Positions 48,201 to 62,504 of a DNA stretch of 64,000 bases are shown here, piece after piece. A program made the translations under genes and the position numbers. The notes below the pieces were generated by a model, which saw only the letters and a list, made by a program, of their open reading frames with translations, had not been told where the DNA came from and did no database searches. Where the stretch lies: assembly GCF_025602895.1 (NCBI RefSeq), contig NW_026516209.1:434001-498000 (forward strand), read 5' to 3'. The first letter of the stretch is position 1. The number at the start of each line of letters is the position of its first letter. This DNA comes from Polychytrium aggregatum. Its lineage: Eukaryota > Chytridiomycota > Chytridiomycetes > Polychytriales.

Positions 48201-51200
48201 ACGCTTGCCTTGATCAAAGGGTTCCCGCTCCTGAAGCTGAACCAGGACTCCAGGGAGGAGGTACGTTATAATTTGCCAGCAACAAGTCGCCTCAATCGCA
48301 GCACCTCACAGGAATGCATTGGCATCCACGCTTTCGCGGGTCGTGTTCGATCGATCTGCGCAAAGTTCTATTCACCAACCCAACAATCCCTTGTCCGAAT
48401 CGCAGCTGCTGGACTCCATATCCAAACTCATTTTCGCCCGAGACGAATCTATTCGCGAGATTGTGTACGACCTCATCATGGACTCCAAAGAATTTTGGAT
48501 CGAAACCGGGCAAGACAATGAGATCGTGGCACTGCTCATCCTGGCTTTGGGAGACGACAGTGCCAAGTGGTAAGCGGCAGTCATCCATTTCTGGGTTGCG
48601 GACCAGCTCTGTGTACCTGCGATCTTGATGCACCAGAGACATGCGATGCTTCAGAGTACCAGTACATGCGATGCTTCGAAGCACCAGCAGAATCACGAGT
48701 GCCGAGATGCGATCTGAATGTGCACTGATTCCAGCACCGGACTTTCGGCCACGTCAACCGCAGCGCCAAGAAGGTCATTAGCTACATTCTGGCCTTTCTG
48801 TCTCCCGAATACGGGATCGTGGCCAATCTCACCAAGCTAAGTGCCGTCATCGGCGGCCCGCTTCTCGAAGTCATCAAATGCATGGACGAGCTCGCAAATC
48901 AGATCGCCAAAGACCGCGTCGAGCTCCGGGAGATTATCGACAGCATCATCAGCGACGACAACGCCGACATGATGTGGAACTTCTTCCTCTCAGAGGTCCT
49001 CGACAACGGGCTCGTCAAGCCGGACGAGTACGATTACTCGCGTAACTTTATCCAGTCGCCCTTCTGGGTGGCTCTCCTGATGACCAAGCTGGGGGTTTCA
49101 CCACCCCCGCAGTCGGTGAGTCAATCCCGGCGACTGGAGCACGCCCCCCCCCACCATTCCATTCCATCGACAATATCTTTACCGCACTGTAACTCTCTCC
49201 GCCAACATCGATGCTCAAAATGCTAACTACTCGCTGGTGTGTGCTATTTCAGGGCGGCGATCTGACTTCGCGGAACGTTGTTCCCAGCACACCTGCCGGA
49301 AAGCGACGATTCCTGAACGGCTTCCTTTCGTGTCTGCTGCCCACCTGCGGCATCTCCGATCCGCTTCTGAGATACGCCGCGTGCTTCACAGTCATCCGAT
49401 GCTGCTTCCGATCCAATGTCCTGGTTCCTGCGATGATGCGTGCCCTCCTCGAAACAGTGAGCCAGCACATGCTTCCTCACAAGCAATGGACTTTCCAAAT
49501 GTAATGCAAGGATGGGTCCTCGAGACGCAGCTGGCGGTGTGTGTAGGTGTTTGCCTTCTGGCCTCACAAGACCAACCTGCCTGACGTTGGTGCTTCATGC
49601 AGATCCGGTCTCGATATCTTGCGACTCATCATCAGGCTGAAGCTCCAAAGCCTGAGCCCAGCTGTATACCAGCAGTACATCGACCACATCTTGGACGTTG
49701 TTTACAATACCCCGAACACCATCCTCAAAATCGGTGCGCTCGAGGTCATTGAAACGATTTTGCTGGTCTTTCCAGCCCTGGTCAACACCAAGATTGCGGA
49801 TATTCGAGATATCTGTCGGTAGGTGCGACCGATCCAATCCCACAGATCCAATGCGACCGATCCAATGCAACCGATCCTATCCCACAGTTCCGATGTGACA
49901 GGCCGGGCACAGTGGAGCTGGGGCACAAGTACTTTCGTGACTCATTCAAGCGGTCGCTGGCAAAGCTCACTCTTCTCTACCCTATCTATCTGCGAATGGA
50001 TGTCTCTTGGCGGGTTTGCTGACTTTGCTTGATGGAAACAGAGTGCAGATTGTGGACAAGTCCTCTGAAGTGGCTGCATGTGCGAGCCGAATCTACCCGC
50101 TCATCTTCAAGTGTGTTTCCGCAACGATCGCAGAGGAGTCATACTTATATCTCAAGGATGAAGTTGCAGTCTTGACCAAGAGTGGGCTCGAAAAGACTGG
50201 CGACCCGCTGGTCGCAGGCCTGACCAAGGATGAAATCGACCGTAAGCCCCGATGCCACCTCGCCCCATGCGGCGCGGAATCTGCTTGCCCTGGCGCCGAT
50301 TTGCCATCGGAACCACCTTCCACCCAACACATGCACACACATGCACCTGCACTTACCTTCTATAACGAGCCTGAATCCATGTGTCTTCTTGATTCTGCAC
50401 AGGTATCACTTATCTCAGCCTGGAGGCGTGCGGCGGAATCCCCCACAACAGCCTGGCGCCTCTGATTGTTCGGGACCTAATGCCGTTCTTGAGCCACAAG
50501 AACCCTTTATGGAGACTAGCGGCCTTCAGGAGCATCCTCCAGCTGCTCCCCTTCCTGGACCACCTCGAAGCCCAAACGGCCCTGTGGATTCTCTTGCCGC
50601 TCTATGCAGACACCAACCGTCGCATCCGGGTGGCGTTCAGCCGTTATCTGAGCAAGCTGCCTTTCTATCTGGAGGGCATGTCCATAGCCCTGGCACCGCA
50701 TCCGGACGACAGTTTCTTTGTTGCTGTTTCGTAAGTTGCATATATCTCTGCCGCTCGACTGTGTGTCTGATTCGATAGCGGCTCCGCATGACAAGCTCGT
50801 GAGTCGATCACCACAGCACATAGTACATCGCGGAGATGCAACGCAGAACCATACACCACTCTCTCTACAAGGCCAACTCACACAGAACCCCTGATTGCTG
50901 CCGCGTGATATTGCAGAAACTGGGAAGACATTCTGCTCGATGGAACATTCATCTCGGTCAACTCCAAGAATATGTCGGATCTCGTCTACAGCCTGGACTC
51001 GATGAACCCAGCGGCCGAGCAAGACGAGCTGGTGAGCGATGCAGCGACAGATGCAACAGCATCATCGTCGGGCAATATCGATCAGGTGCACATCATCTGT
51101 GAAGCAGTGCTAAAGGCCTCGCCCCAATTCCTTATTGTCGCCTCCGGTCTGTCAGGCAAAGGCAGACAACGGCTTCCATATCCCAACGATATCCGCCAAG

Positions 51201-54200
51201 CTCATGAGCCGGATCAAAGCGCTTGCCACCGCGATTACGGGACAAGTCTCAACCGACAACCAAGTCATCTACTATCTCCAAGAGCTCCAGCGCAAGTCCC
51301 AGAATGTCAAGGGCGTGCCTCTCCTGGTGCTTTCCGAGTTCTGCTGCCAGCACGACTCCAAAACCAACGAAATCTCGGATATCCTGGTCGGGCATTTGTG
51401 TCAAGAGATCACCATCGACAATCGGATGATCGTCGAAGCCAGCATGCTGGGACTCAGGAATATTTCAGGCAAGATTACCGCCATCGCTTTGATGGTGCAC
51501 TCACATTGTTTACGTTGCGCACGACGTATCATACAGAATAGCACAAGGGCCAGCACATCGGTGCGGCGCGATAGCTGACTCTGTTCCGATACTACTGTCG
51601 ATCCTCGCTCCTGATCAAACAACAGAGTTCTCGCCCGCGGCCTTCAAGCTGGTCTTGGCCAAACTGGCAGCACCGCCTTTGCCCAACGAGGGAGATATCA
51701 TCGCGCTGCTGTATCTTGTTGATCTCATCGCCGAGATTTCCGCCAACAAAGCACCGGATCTCCTGAAACGATATATCCCCATCATCACGAGCCAGAGACA
51801 CACGACCAAGAAGCGTCTCTTTGCCATTTATCTCTGCGGTTCGTGCGCGAGTCGAATGCACGGATGGCCGCGGGCGGTTCCATCGTCCAGTCAGCGCGAG
51901 TGCCGGTGCAGGTTATGCAACGAAGCACAATTTGCAACTGACAATCCGCGCATTGCATCAATCCCACAGTTGAGCTTGCAATCATTGCAGGCGTCGATGA
52001 AATGGGGAAGCTTATCGATGCGATCCAGGTGTTCTTCGATTCGACCGCAAACTTTGCCATAAAGTCCAAGATTCTGGCCTCCCTCGGACGATTGATGGCG
52101 TATGTGGGCTCCAAGCATCCGTTCTTCAAAGATCTACTGGCGACAGTCAAAGAGGTGGGTAGCCTGACCTCCGTCACGACATGCCTCATTGGATCCCTGG
52201 CAACATTGGAACCAGCTCGAGACAGCACCAGGACGAGGGGGAACTGGACGACCTTGCGGCCCAAACTCAGTACATAACGAGCTCTTCTCACCATTACGAC
52301 TGCAGAACATTTGTGACAAGGATCCCGCCATCCGTATGAGATCAATCGAGATCCTCAAAATCTTCATTCCGTATCTGCAGCCAGCCGAAGCCATGTGGTT
52401 CTGCTTCCTGTATCTCGCAGATCCGAATGCAGAGGTAAGCGGGTCAGACAAGCCCTCCATCCTTGGCTGCGATCCAATGCTGCGCCGTTGTGTTGCGTAC
52501 TGAATCGAACGCGACCATCGCCGCCTCGTTTGACTCGGACCTGCTATTCGACTCCCAGGTCCGATCGAAGGGAAGAGAGATGATGATCAACGAGAACATG
52601 CTCGAATTTGCATACGGAAGCTTGAAGGGACGAAAGCGGTCCGGATCGAAGCGGGTAAGGCGCTGCATGACGTGCTCACATTATGTCTGGATCAGTGCGT
52701 GTCCAGAAGGCATTCCCTCTCGCCAATCTCTCCGCTCACCAAGCAAATGGTGTGCTACGGTCTGCAGAACGAGATCCTCCAGCTATGCAAGTTGCCTTCG
52801 ATCCAGCGACTTGGCGTCACAATCAACACAAACGTGACTGAAGCTGTGAGTATCGGAAAGGAGCGGCATCATACACATTGTGATATATGCCAAAGTGCTG
52901 CATTGCACAACTTGGCTTCAATGGGTACTTTCCACCCCCACCCAGTCTAACCCTGTTGCTGTTGCGGCTTGGTGAATCCTGGCACCCGGACGATAGCAAC
53001 CATCGACCGAGATTGTTCTGGTGGACGACCCTTTCAACATCAAATACTACAGCTCGGATCGACGCAAAAAGTTCACCGAGCAGTATAGACTCTCCGAAAA
53101 GAACTACGAGTTCGCAACCGAGCCACTTACAAAGTCGGTTATGGATGCGCTTCTGGAGCGCGCAGAAGCACTCAAGGCTCCGTCGCCCGAAGTTCTGGCA
53201 AAGTCGCAGTGGGTAAGTGTCCACCGATTAGCTGATGATAATATCTGACTCTAGTTCGTTGGCGGTTGAGTGAGCGAGTTCACAGCCTCGCCCAGAGTCA
53301 TGCGCAGACACAAAGACTTCGACTCATTGAGCGCTGGGTGTCTGACGATGATGCATTTATGCGTGACCACTTACCGTCTCTCCTTTCCTTCACGGCTGGA
53401 TCAACACCAAAGCTCCTTGACATCGACACCATTACGATCCTGCACGAATGCATGAAGGCTTTTCCGCAAGTCGCCAACGACCACCTCGACTCGTACATGA
53501 TCACAGTCGAAAGGCGTGAGTACATGAGCGACAGGCTCGATCGATGGATGAGCCGACCCCACTCTCGCTCTCCGGCCACCATCGAACGCCCTATGTGGTT
53601 GATGATGTGTCGTGCAGTCGTAGAGACACACTAGCAGCACTAACTTTGATGGCGACAGTGATTTCCCCCCGCGCACGAGGAACCCCTGCCGATGCCGCGT
53701 CAAACATCCAAATCGATTCGCTGGTGCCGGCGACGCCTGCGACGGGCACCTCGACGCTGAGCAGCACTCCGATGACCGCCATGAACTCGGTCAATATCTC
53801 CGACTCGGATATTGAAGCCGAGATCCACCGGATCGATTTGATGTCCAACCTGCTGTTTGCCTACGATGGTGTCGATTCCATGCGCATGCAGCAGTACCTC
53901 GAGCGACTGGTCAAGCTGATCGAGGCCTGCAATGAAAAGTCAAACAGCCTGCGCGAGGCGCTATATAGCGACATGGAAAGCACATTCTACTTCTTCAGCG
54001 AATATGTAGACGTGCCGATTGTATCTCAGGACCAGTAAGTAATCCGAACAGGCACTGGCATGGCCACCTGAACATGATCCTGGATGGGGAGCATGCAGGC
54101 ACGAAAGGTGGCAAGCAGGTGACCCAAGCCATGCGCGCCGCTTCTTTGCTGGCCCGCAGATACGAAACACTCGAGAACCTTCGATCCCAGAGTTTGGAAG

Positions 54201-55758
54201 CCACTCTCGAGATTGTCAAGTCGGGAAACACCGAGAAGCTGATGCAGCTGGAAGACAAGAAGAAGGACCTGAACACCATGGTCGAGAAGAAGGTCAGTGA
54301 TCGGCCGGCGCATCTTGGGAAGCACCCTTCGCCATAGTTGCGTTGGATGAATACGATGCAGATCCTAACCGACTCTGGATGCAGAGCGAGAGACTCCGGC
54401 GTCTGACGATCGTCGGACTACACTGCACATCTGGACTGGGTCTCTTTTATGCGATCACACAAAGTAAGAGTCTCGCCGGATCGCTTCCAGAGCGAATGGC
54501 CGCTCGATAGACTGGCGATCGGCGGCTCCAGCCCGAACGGTCTATCGAAGCTCACTCGCCGATCGGGGCCGTTGTTCTGGGTCGGATGGCTGTTTCTAAA
54601 TGCATTAATTGCATGCGCGCGGAACCTTGCCCCCGACATTGTGCCTGCCAGCGTCGAGCGAAGACGCCCTCGTCAAGGTCATCACCTTCCTTGCAGGCAT
54701 GCTCGACAACGAGCACAGGTATGCTCCAAGGATCGGGAGCCAGGACGTTCGTATAGCACATGCATTCAAACCGCTCAGAGCACCGCCACCGGTCTAACTT
54801 GCGCCATTCTGGCACAACCCAGGGGCATCCGAATCACCACCGTGGAGGCCATACTCATGATCATCAACCTGCAACTCGAGGCCGACTCCGAAAAAACGGG
54901 GCTGATCACCATGATTCACGCCCTCGTTAAATCGTTGGTTAAGCGACTCAAGGAGGAGCAATACAGCCTCTACAGACGGGTAAGGAGTCATCGGAGGGGC
55001 GTATGTGTGTCGAGTCGCCCAGGCTCAAATGGCGAGAAGGCTGTCCGTGGGCACCGATGGGCGTGCGGGCCGATTGCAAAAGGGTCTGACGCACTTTCCT
55101 CCGCAACAGAAAGCGGATATCATCAATCTGGTGTCGCAGCTGCTTGTTTTTGTTTCAGATCGGTTGCTGCGAATCGAGATATTGCAGCTGTTCGTCAACT
55201 TCTGGAAGGACCCGGACTCAGAAGTCAGGATTGCGTCAATCAACATGGTCAAGGTGAGCAGCCCCGATGGCATTTGCGAGCCATCCCCTGGCCAGAATGG
55301 TTTGTGAGATGGAGCGACGCCACTGGCACAAGCATGCCAATCGGTATGCCAACATAACTCATGCGACGATCTGTTGCACTTGTCCAGTTCCTCGGCGAGT
55401 CTGGCATGGCCGAAATCGGCGAAGCCTTTGTATCAGCCGAAATTCAAGGTATACCGAGATGTTCCCTGCTTTCCTACGATAATATGGGTTGTATCCGGCA
55501 CCGACGAGCATCGTCCCTCTGTGCTCGAGTTTGATTGATTGCCTGACACCCGGCCACCTCCCCGCAGATACAACCCCGCAGACACCACCCGACATCATGA
55601 AAGAGATTGCAGGGCTGCTGGCCAATCCCGAGTACGACGAAAAGAACGCCTTGCAGGACCTGCTCAAGTGGCGGTTCCAGAATGCCACCATCCGGCGCCG
55701 TCCAACGACAACCGTCGGTACTGCCTCGACGCGAAATCTCAAATCTGGCCCGCGCTGA
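45258..55758 (+). CDS. Giant alpha-helical (HEAT/ARM-like) repeat protein, family unassigned
   Basis: Some 30 plus-strand exons with GT-AG introns give a protein of roughly 2,300 residues, from MESLKPHQIAFTLSG to TASTRNLKSGPR. Most exons consist of paired amphipathic helices with Leu/Ile/Val spacing typical of HEAT or ARM repeats, for example AVRLGALQLLLQLATIF, IQISILKVLQALIPGF, VISYILAFLSPEYGIV, WRLAAFRSILQLLPFL, AIRMRSIEILKIFIPYL and SEVRIASINMVK. Low-complexity linkers occur at about 47,200-47,340 and 53,660-53,790. No catalytic domain or membrane helix is evident. Most joins are good; around 46,239 no GT donor fits (a GC donor does). The region could in principle be two genes, but I see no stop plus new start that would divide it. 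Such proteins act as scaffolds; I cannot name this one. Confidence 0.75.
49815..49900. repeat. GATCCAATSC-type repeat in intron
   Basis: Degenerate copies of CGATCCAATGC / AGATCCAATGC fill much of one intron of the giant helical-repeat gene. Confidence 0.7.
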
Positions 55759-56199
55759 GAGCTGGGCACACAACTTGCCACCATGATACGCCGCGGTGCT
55801 CATTGTGCCGGTGGTGCTGCTGTGTTCTTCCTTGAACGGATTCATCACGGCCACAATGAAACCAGGAGCGTCGCCATGCCCTTTCCAGAATTCGCGGCCC
55901 TCGGGCCGAGGAGCAGCAATGCAATGTGTCGCTTTTGCATGATGAGCTATATTAGTGGAATCGAGAGCCGAGCGACGGCAGAGGTGTGTGCAGCGGAGAG
56001 GGGCAAAGTAAGGAGAGACGGGATCGACCTGGATCGCAGAGCAGCACCCAGACAATCAGGCTGCCTGGGCGAGTGCATCTGTGCTTGATGGGCGACTCAC
56101 AGAGTCACAGAGACATGGAGCCGGGCGGTGAGAGATCGTGGGAAGAGACCGTCTCGGTGTCGAGAAAGCAGCGCGCGGACCAAGGCTGGGCCGAATCGC
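55759..56199. other. Convergent intergenic region
   Basis: 3' ends of the giant gene (+) and the L11m gene (-) meet here. No supported ORF. Confidence 0.55.
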
Positions 56200-56646
56200 T
56201 CACAGCACAACCTTGATGCCCATGCCCTTGGCCTGTCCGATCACACATGCGCAGACCTGGCGCAGGTCCGAGTCCTGGAAGCCCGGGTCGCTCTTCTTGA
56301 TGAGCGCAATCTCATAGATGTGCTTCAGTGATACCGAGCCGACTTCCTCCTCGCCCGGCCGGGAGGCAGCCTTCTCGACACCGGCGGCCTTCTTGAGCAG
56401 CCACGACGTGGGCGGGGCCTTGGAGACAAAGGTGAAGGTGCGATCGGGCTTGATCGTGATGAGCGTCGGGATCGGGATACCCTGGACGAGATTCTTTGTT
56501 CGGTCGTTGAACTGCTTGCAAAAGTCGACGGATTTGACACCGCGCTGACCAAGGGCCGGGCCGACTGGAGGTGCCGGTGCGGCCTTGCCGGCCGGGATCA
56601 TGATTTTGAGGAACGATGTGACGGCCTTGGCTCCGGCTTTGGACAT
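56200..56646 (-). CDS. MRPL19: Mitochondrial ribosomal protein uL11m
   Basis: Large-subunit protein of the L11 family, forming the base of the GTPase-associated stalk with rRNA. A single exon encodes 148 residues, the usual bacterial/mitochondrial length. The N-terminal domain has KIMIPAGKAAPAPPVGPALGQRGV with the proline pair typical of L11, then FNDRTK and IPTLITIKPDRTF. The C-terminal rRNA-binding domain has VGSVSLKHIYEIALIK and ends VCACVIGQAKGMGIKVV. The sequence is clearly of the bacterial-like type rather than cytosolic uL11, hence mitochondrial. The start MSKAGAKAV lies right where the family begins; the frame remains open upstream but without conserved sequence. A cleavable presequence is not evident. 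Confidence 0.93.
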   Translation of the reverse strand: MSKAGAKAVTSFLKIMIPAGKAAPAPPVGPALGQRGVKSVDFCKQFNDRTKNLVQGIPIPTLITIKPDRTFTFVSKAPPTSWLLKKAAGVEKAASRPGEEEVGSVSLKHIYEIALIKKSDPGFQDSDLRQVCACVIGQAKGMGIKVVL

Positions 56647-57283
56647 GGCGGCGATGGTGGACTCGGGGGTACGATGTGCGGCGAGGCGACGGGGCGGTGA
56701 GCGCAGACGGCGGATGGACGGGTCACCAGAAACAGAGCTTGCGCAGACACGTTCGCAGCACAGGACCGATCTGCAAGAGGAACCAGGAGCAGATTGCTTG
56801 GTCAAGCGCACAGGCGGATCTGGAAAAAAAGACGCAAACGGATCTCGCGCCAGATCGAGCCATCGAGGGTGGATCGAGCCAATCAAGGGCGGCACGTGGA
56901 TGGCTGCCCTGGCCAGCCACGTCGCGGCTGTCGAGGTCGGCGTCACTTGATTGCCCCCGCCGCTCGATCGTCATCCTGCTCTTGGCCATCGGAAAGCACA
57001 CAGGCAAGTAGTGGAGCGATGCGGCGACGCCAAGCGCACGGCGGATGGCAGACCGAGCACGGGGGCGGCCACATATGCAGGTGCCGGGCCGGGACGGCCA
57101 ACGCTGGGCTGTGGCAATCACACTGGAGGGGACGGGCAACAGACCCGCATCCGCCGCCGCTGACGAAAGCACCAGGCCCTATCAGCCATCTAACATCATC
57201 CCTGTTGCTGCACGGTCGAGCAGGCATCGCATCCCTCTCCCCGCACTCATCTTTTCATACCCGCTCGCCCACAAAGCCTCAGC
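56647..57283. other. Divergent promoter region of MRPL19 and VMA9
   Basis: The two genes start away from each other. No supported ORF; the long open frames here are GC-driven. Confidence 0.55.
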
Positions 57284-58061
57284 ATGAAAGGAGACTGGGT
57301 CCCGATTTTCGTGTCGTTTCTCGTCGTCCTTGGTGTCGGTGTCGGCGGATTCTTTGCCATCCGAAAGTCCAACGACCAAATGTAACTATTGCCAGAGTGG
57401 CTGGATGTGGGCTCGGCAACGCATCGGCAGTGCGGCGGTGTCTGTTTCGTGCTATCTCGATATCGGTGATGTGTGCCGATGGCCAAGGCAGCTACTGGGA
57501 CGGGCCGCAACTATTTGGAAGGACTGAGGCAACAGGAACGGGCTATCGGATTGTGCATGGACAATCGCTTCATCCACGCGTCGGTGGTGACGATGGACGA
57601 AAGCGAGAGACATGCGATGGTCTGGATGCTATCGATGCAGATCGGCACCCTTGTGTCCGTCTTTCAGCCGCGAAGCCTAACGATCGCCCGATGTGCGGTC
57701 TCTATCGCCCTCTTCCCACCGATGCGACCAGTCTCTACCGAACAAGTCTGATCCTGACGCTGGTGTGCTGCTGGACCATGTAAGTGGCCCTCCCGCTCAT
57801 ATTGCATAGCACCTTGCCCGTCCCTATTGCATAGCACCTTGCCCGTCCGTATTGCATCACGTCCTCCGGCGATACGCTGCTTCTGCGCCTCTTTCTCCCG
57901 AGCGCGAGAGAAGCTGGTTCCACTTCCACTGACTTGGATGCGGCTTGCGGCGTATGGACTCTGCCAGGTGGGCCTTGACGTTCCTGGCCCAGTCGAACCC
58001 GCTCATCCAGCCCGAGCGCAACGGATGGATCCGCGCCGGATCGGGAGAATCCAGCTCGTGA
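57284..58061 (+). CDS. VMA9: V-type proton ATPase subunit e
   Basis: Tiny membrane subunit of the V0 sector of the vacuolar proton pump, needed for its assembly. Three exons, all with phase-2 junctions: 57284-57381, 57732-57779 and 57968-58061; 79 residues (yeast Vma9 has 73). Exon 1 gives MKGDWVPIFVSFLVVLGVGV, the first helix. Exon 2 gives YRTSLILTLVCCW, matching the second helix start. Exon 3 completes MWALTFLAQSNPLIQPER, which matches the family signature (MWAITFL-Q-HPL-AP in yeast). Each join restores the expected residues, and donors are GTAACT and GTAAGT with CAG acceptors. Exon 2 is only 48 nt and none of the exons is an obvious ORF alone, so the gene is easily missed. It is divergent from MRPL19 and convergent with BUD32. 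Confidence 0.88.
57803..57858. repeat. ATTGCATAGCACCTTGCCCGTCC repeat in VMA9 intron 2
   Basis: Two and a half copies of a roughly 28-nt unit containing ATTGCATAGCACCTTG lie in VMA9 intron 2. Confidence 0.8.
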
Positions 58062-58426
58062 TGGAGAAGAGCTGTCTCAAAACCCATGCCAGAAGCATCG
58101 GCACTATCAAGGCAGCACTGAACCAGAGCCACAAACCCCACTTGCTCATGCGCTGGAAAGAGAGCCAAATGGTGTCTGCTGGACTGGCGCCGTGCTGCCC
58201 CGCCAAGGTTGCGGCCACATCAATCGCTGTTCGGGGTGAACGGGCAGGGGCGCCTATGGTGCTTGCTTGCTTGATTAGCAACCCTGGATGCGACCAATAA
58301 AGTAAATTGTCTATTGAACCGGGTGGTTGTCACTGGGTAAATGTTGCTGGGTAGTTGTTGCTGGGTAGTTGTCACTGGGTTGCGGAAACGGCAGCCGTGG
58401 TGAGTGAGGCAAGCATCGAAAGGTCT
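58062..58426. other. Convergent 3' region of VMA9 and BUD32
   Basis: It holds an AATAAA at 58296-58301, a plausible poly(A) signal for VMA9, and a GTTGCTGGGTA-type repeat at about 58,326-58,381. A minus-strand frame here with a Trp-rich hydrophobic stretch is probably a shadow. Confidence 0.5.
58296..58301 (+). terminator. Possible VMA9 polyadenylation signal
   Basis: An AATAAA hexamer 235 nt after the VMA9 stop codon, in a rare AT-rich patch. Position fits; function is inferred. Confidence 0.35.
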
Positions 58427-59928
<1,502 letters not shown>

Positions 59929-61034
59929 CTTTGCACGGCGGGGGAGAGCGAGGGAGCGATGTCGTCGAGACCGGAACATCCGGACCGGCGTCGGCGAGCA
60001 GCCAGGACCATGGAGCTCGATCCAGGTGGGCCCACGTGGATGCTGCGCCACACCATCGTTGTCACGGATGTCTGGGTCTCGATCGGCGCTGGCAGCACCA
60101 ACGGGATACGACACTGCTCAAGTTTGCGAAAGCGATGATGGCTGGACGACTTGCCAGACACTGGCGCGAGCGCAACATCGAGGGACATCGGGCAGATGGA
60201 TGCTGGACGCGGCTCTGAGCAGGCAAGGTCGGCATCGGCAGATGGCGATGTTCCTGCTTTGGTTCGCGGGCGACAGCCCTGGGTCGATGCGACCCAACAG
60301 CACCCGGTCCAACAGCCCACTCGTTCAACCACCCAACAGACGGGACCCGGTTGACCAGGCCCGAGTCGGCCGCTGCTGGCGAGCGGTTGGCCGAGCGGCC
60401 ATCCTCATGAAAGTGACGGCCGCTGGCACCCCACCGACACGTTGTGTCGTCCGAGATGCTTGGGCGGGGACTGGGGAGGGTGGCGGCTCGGCAGAGACGG
60501 GCGGCATTCGGCGGACGACCAAGGCCAGGCAAACGGAGCTGATGGGAGCGACAGAGAGCGGGAGGGGGAGATGGCGGCCGCAGATATAGGGGGATCAGCC
60601 CGCGGCCATGGGCAAAGACACCCACAAGACGGAGAGACAGGGCCAACAAGATGGCGGCTGCTTGGAGCGCATTTGGCGAGCGCGCCATGACGTTGGACGG
60701 GCGGGTCTTGGGACCGCAGCCTCGCCAAGCGACCAAGGACGGACATCCGCACAGCGCTCGCGACGGCGGAGAGCGTGGGGCCGTGGGCAGCCAGATGGGC
60801 GGCGCTGGACAGCAGCGACCAGGCCTTTGTCGGGGAGAGGAAGCAAAGCGCGAGCCATGGAGGAGAAAGGACCGATGCTCCGAGAGAGGAGGGGGAGCAG
60901 ACCAACGGACATGGACACGATGGAGAGAACGGCGGGGCGGCCGAAGAGAGGGTGCGAGGACAGCGATCCCCAGGGCCAGCGGATCCCACGGGCACCGGGC
61001 GGAGAGCAGGGTGTGATTGGGGGGCAGCGGGATG

Positions 61035-61205
61035 GATGGGATGTGAATGTAAATGATATGGATGTAAATGATATGGATGTATATGATATGGATGGTATGG
61101 ATGTATATGATATGGATGGTATGGATGTATATGATATGGATGAACGACATGGATCAACGACATGGATGATACGAGTGAGATGATACGAGTGAGATGATGC
61201 GAGTG
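61035..61205. repeat. GATATGGATGTA and GATACGAGTGA repeats
   Basis: Degenerate 12-18-nt units of GATATGGATGTAWAT (to about 61,145) are followed by three units of GATACGAGTGA (about 61,165-61,208). Confidence 0.9.
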
Positions 61206-61356
61206 AGATGGACGACAAAGCCGCTTTGGAAACGGCAATCCATCGATGTTGCGTGGACCAGCAGGCCGCCCACTCTGCATATAGTCGCTCCGAGACTGTG
61301 CAATGACAGTAACGACTCGGCCGACGAGATAAATCTGGATCGACCCAGAGAGCGGA

Positions 61357-61464
61357 TTCTATATGTTAAACTGACTCTATATGTTAAACTGACTTTATAT
61401 GTTAAACTGACACCACGAGTTAAACTGACACCACGAGTTAAACTGACACCACGAGTTAAACTGA
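61357..61464. repeat. Tandem 18-nt repeat
   Basis: Six units of 18 nt share TTAAACTGAC; the first three read TATATGTTAAACTGAC and the last three CACGAGTTAAACTGAC, so the array is two blocks of three related units. Confidence 0.9.
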
Positions 61465-62504
61465 GGCGATAACTCTCGCCGTGCATGATGTGATCCATCT
61501 GCGCCGTGCTCTTGTCCTCGACAAGCAGTGTCTTATTGTCCTCGGCACGCTGTAACGACTGCCGCTGCGGTGCGCAAACATGGCCCGCTTGCTTGTTGTC
61601 GTCCTTTGGCCCGCGACGCTCGCACTGGCGCTCGGTCGCGCTTGTCGTGCACTTGCATCCCTCTCTGTCCTCGCCGGCACGGGCTCGCCTGCATTTTGCT
61701 GCTCTCGCTCGCGCGGCGGTGTTATCGTCGCTGCAGTCGCTGCTGCTGGTAACACTGCTGCTAATACTGCCGTTAATGTTAATGCCACTACTATTAACAC
61801 TGCTGCTAACACCTGTGCTCATCTAATACCCACGGCGCTCCACAACCACCACGCCGCTGCTCTCGCCCCCCCCCTCGCACCCCTTCCGCGCACGCCCGCT
61901 CGCTTGCCCCCAGACACCCGCCGCCCGCCCGCCCCGCTCGGTCCGACGGGCCCAGTGGCCTTTGTGCGGCCGCGAGTCTTGTGGCCTTTCGCCTCGGCTT
62001 TCCCCCCCCCCGTTGCCTCTTTGCCCACTTGGCGGACACAGCTTTTCCCTTTGGTCCACAAACAGGAACATCCGTCGCAATAAAATGCATTGCAATCAGC
62101 TCCCTCGCCGCCGCATATGGACACCCCCCCATAAGATGTCCCTCGCTCCTCCTCGCCCCCTCCCTCGGCTGCCCTTCCTCCCCTCTTCTTCCTTCCTCTC
62201 CCTCCCATCGCATCAGGCCTTTGCTGCCTATTATCCAGGGTCCCCGCTCCCGACCATCTCTCGGAGCCTCTCAACCAGCGCCGTGCTCTGCTCTGCCCTG
62301 CTCGGCCGTCCCCTCGACTCGCCAGCCGTGCCGCCGCATCGACCCTCCCCTCGCATCGGTCGTCTGCAACCGCCGGTCTTCGCCATTACTGCCTCCAAAT
62401 CGCCGTCGCGCTGTTTCCATCGAGTCTCCAGCCCGCTTCCTCCAGCGTCCAGTTCTTGCAGTGTCCTTTGGCTCTTCGGTTTTGCGCTGACCGCCACTGC
62501 ATCG

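Noticed and set aside
58003-58281. Minus-strand frame with hydrophobic Trp-rich segment (MSKWGLWLWFSAALIVPM)
   Set aside because: It overlaps VMA9 exon 3 in antisense and has no supporting splice or homology evidence; a single hydrophobic stretch is weak.
60062-61280. 362-codon minus ORF with His/Ile/Tyr repeats
   Set aside because: Its striking repeat (YHPYHI-like) is just the translation of the 61,035-61,205 DNA repeat, and other frames are open too.
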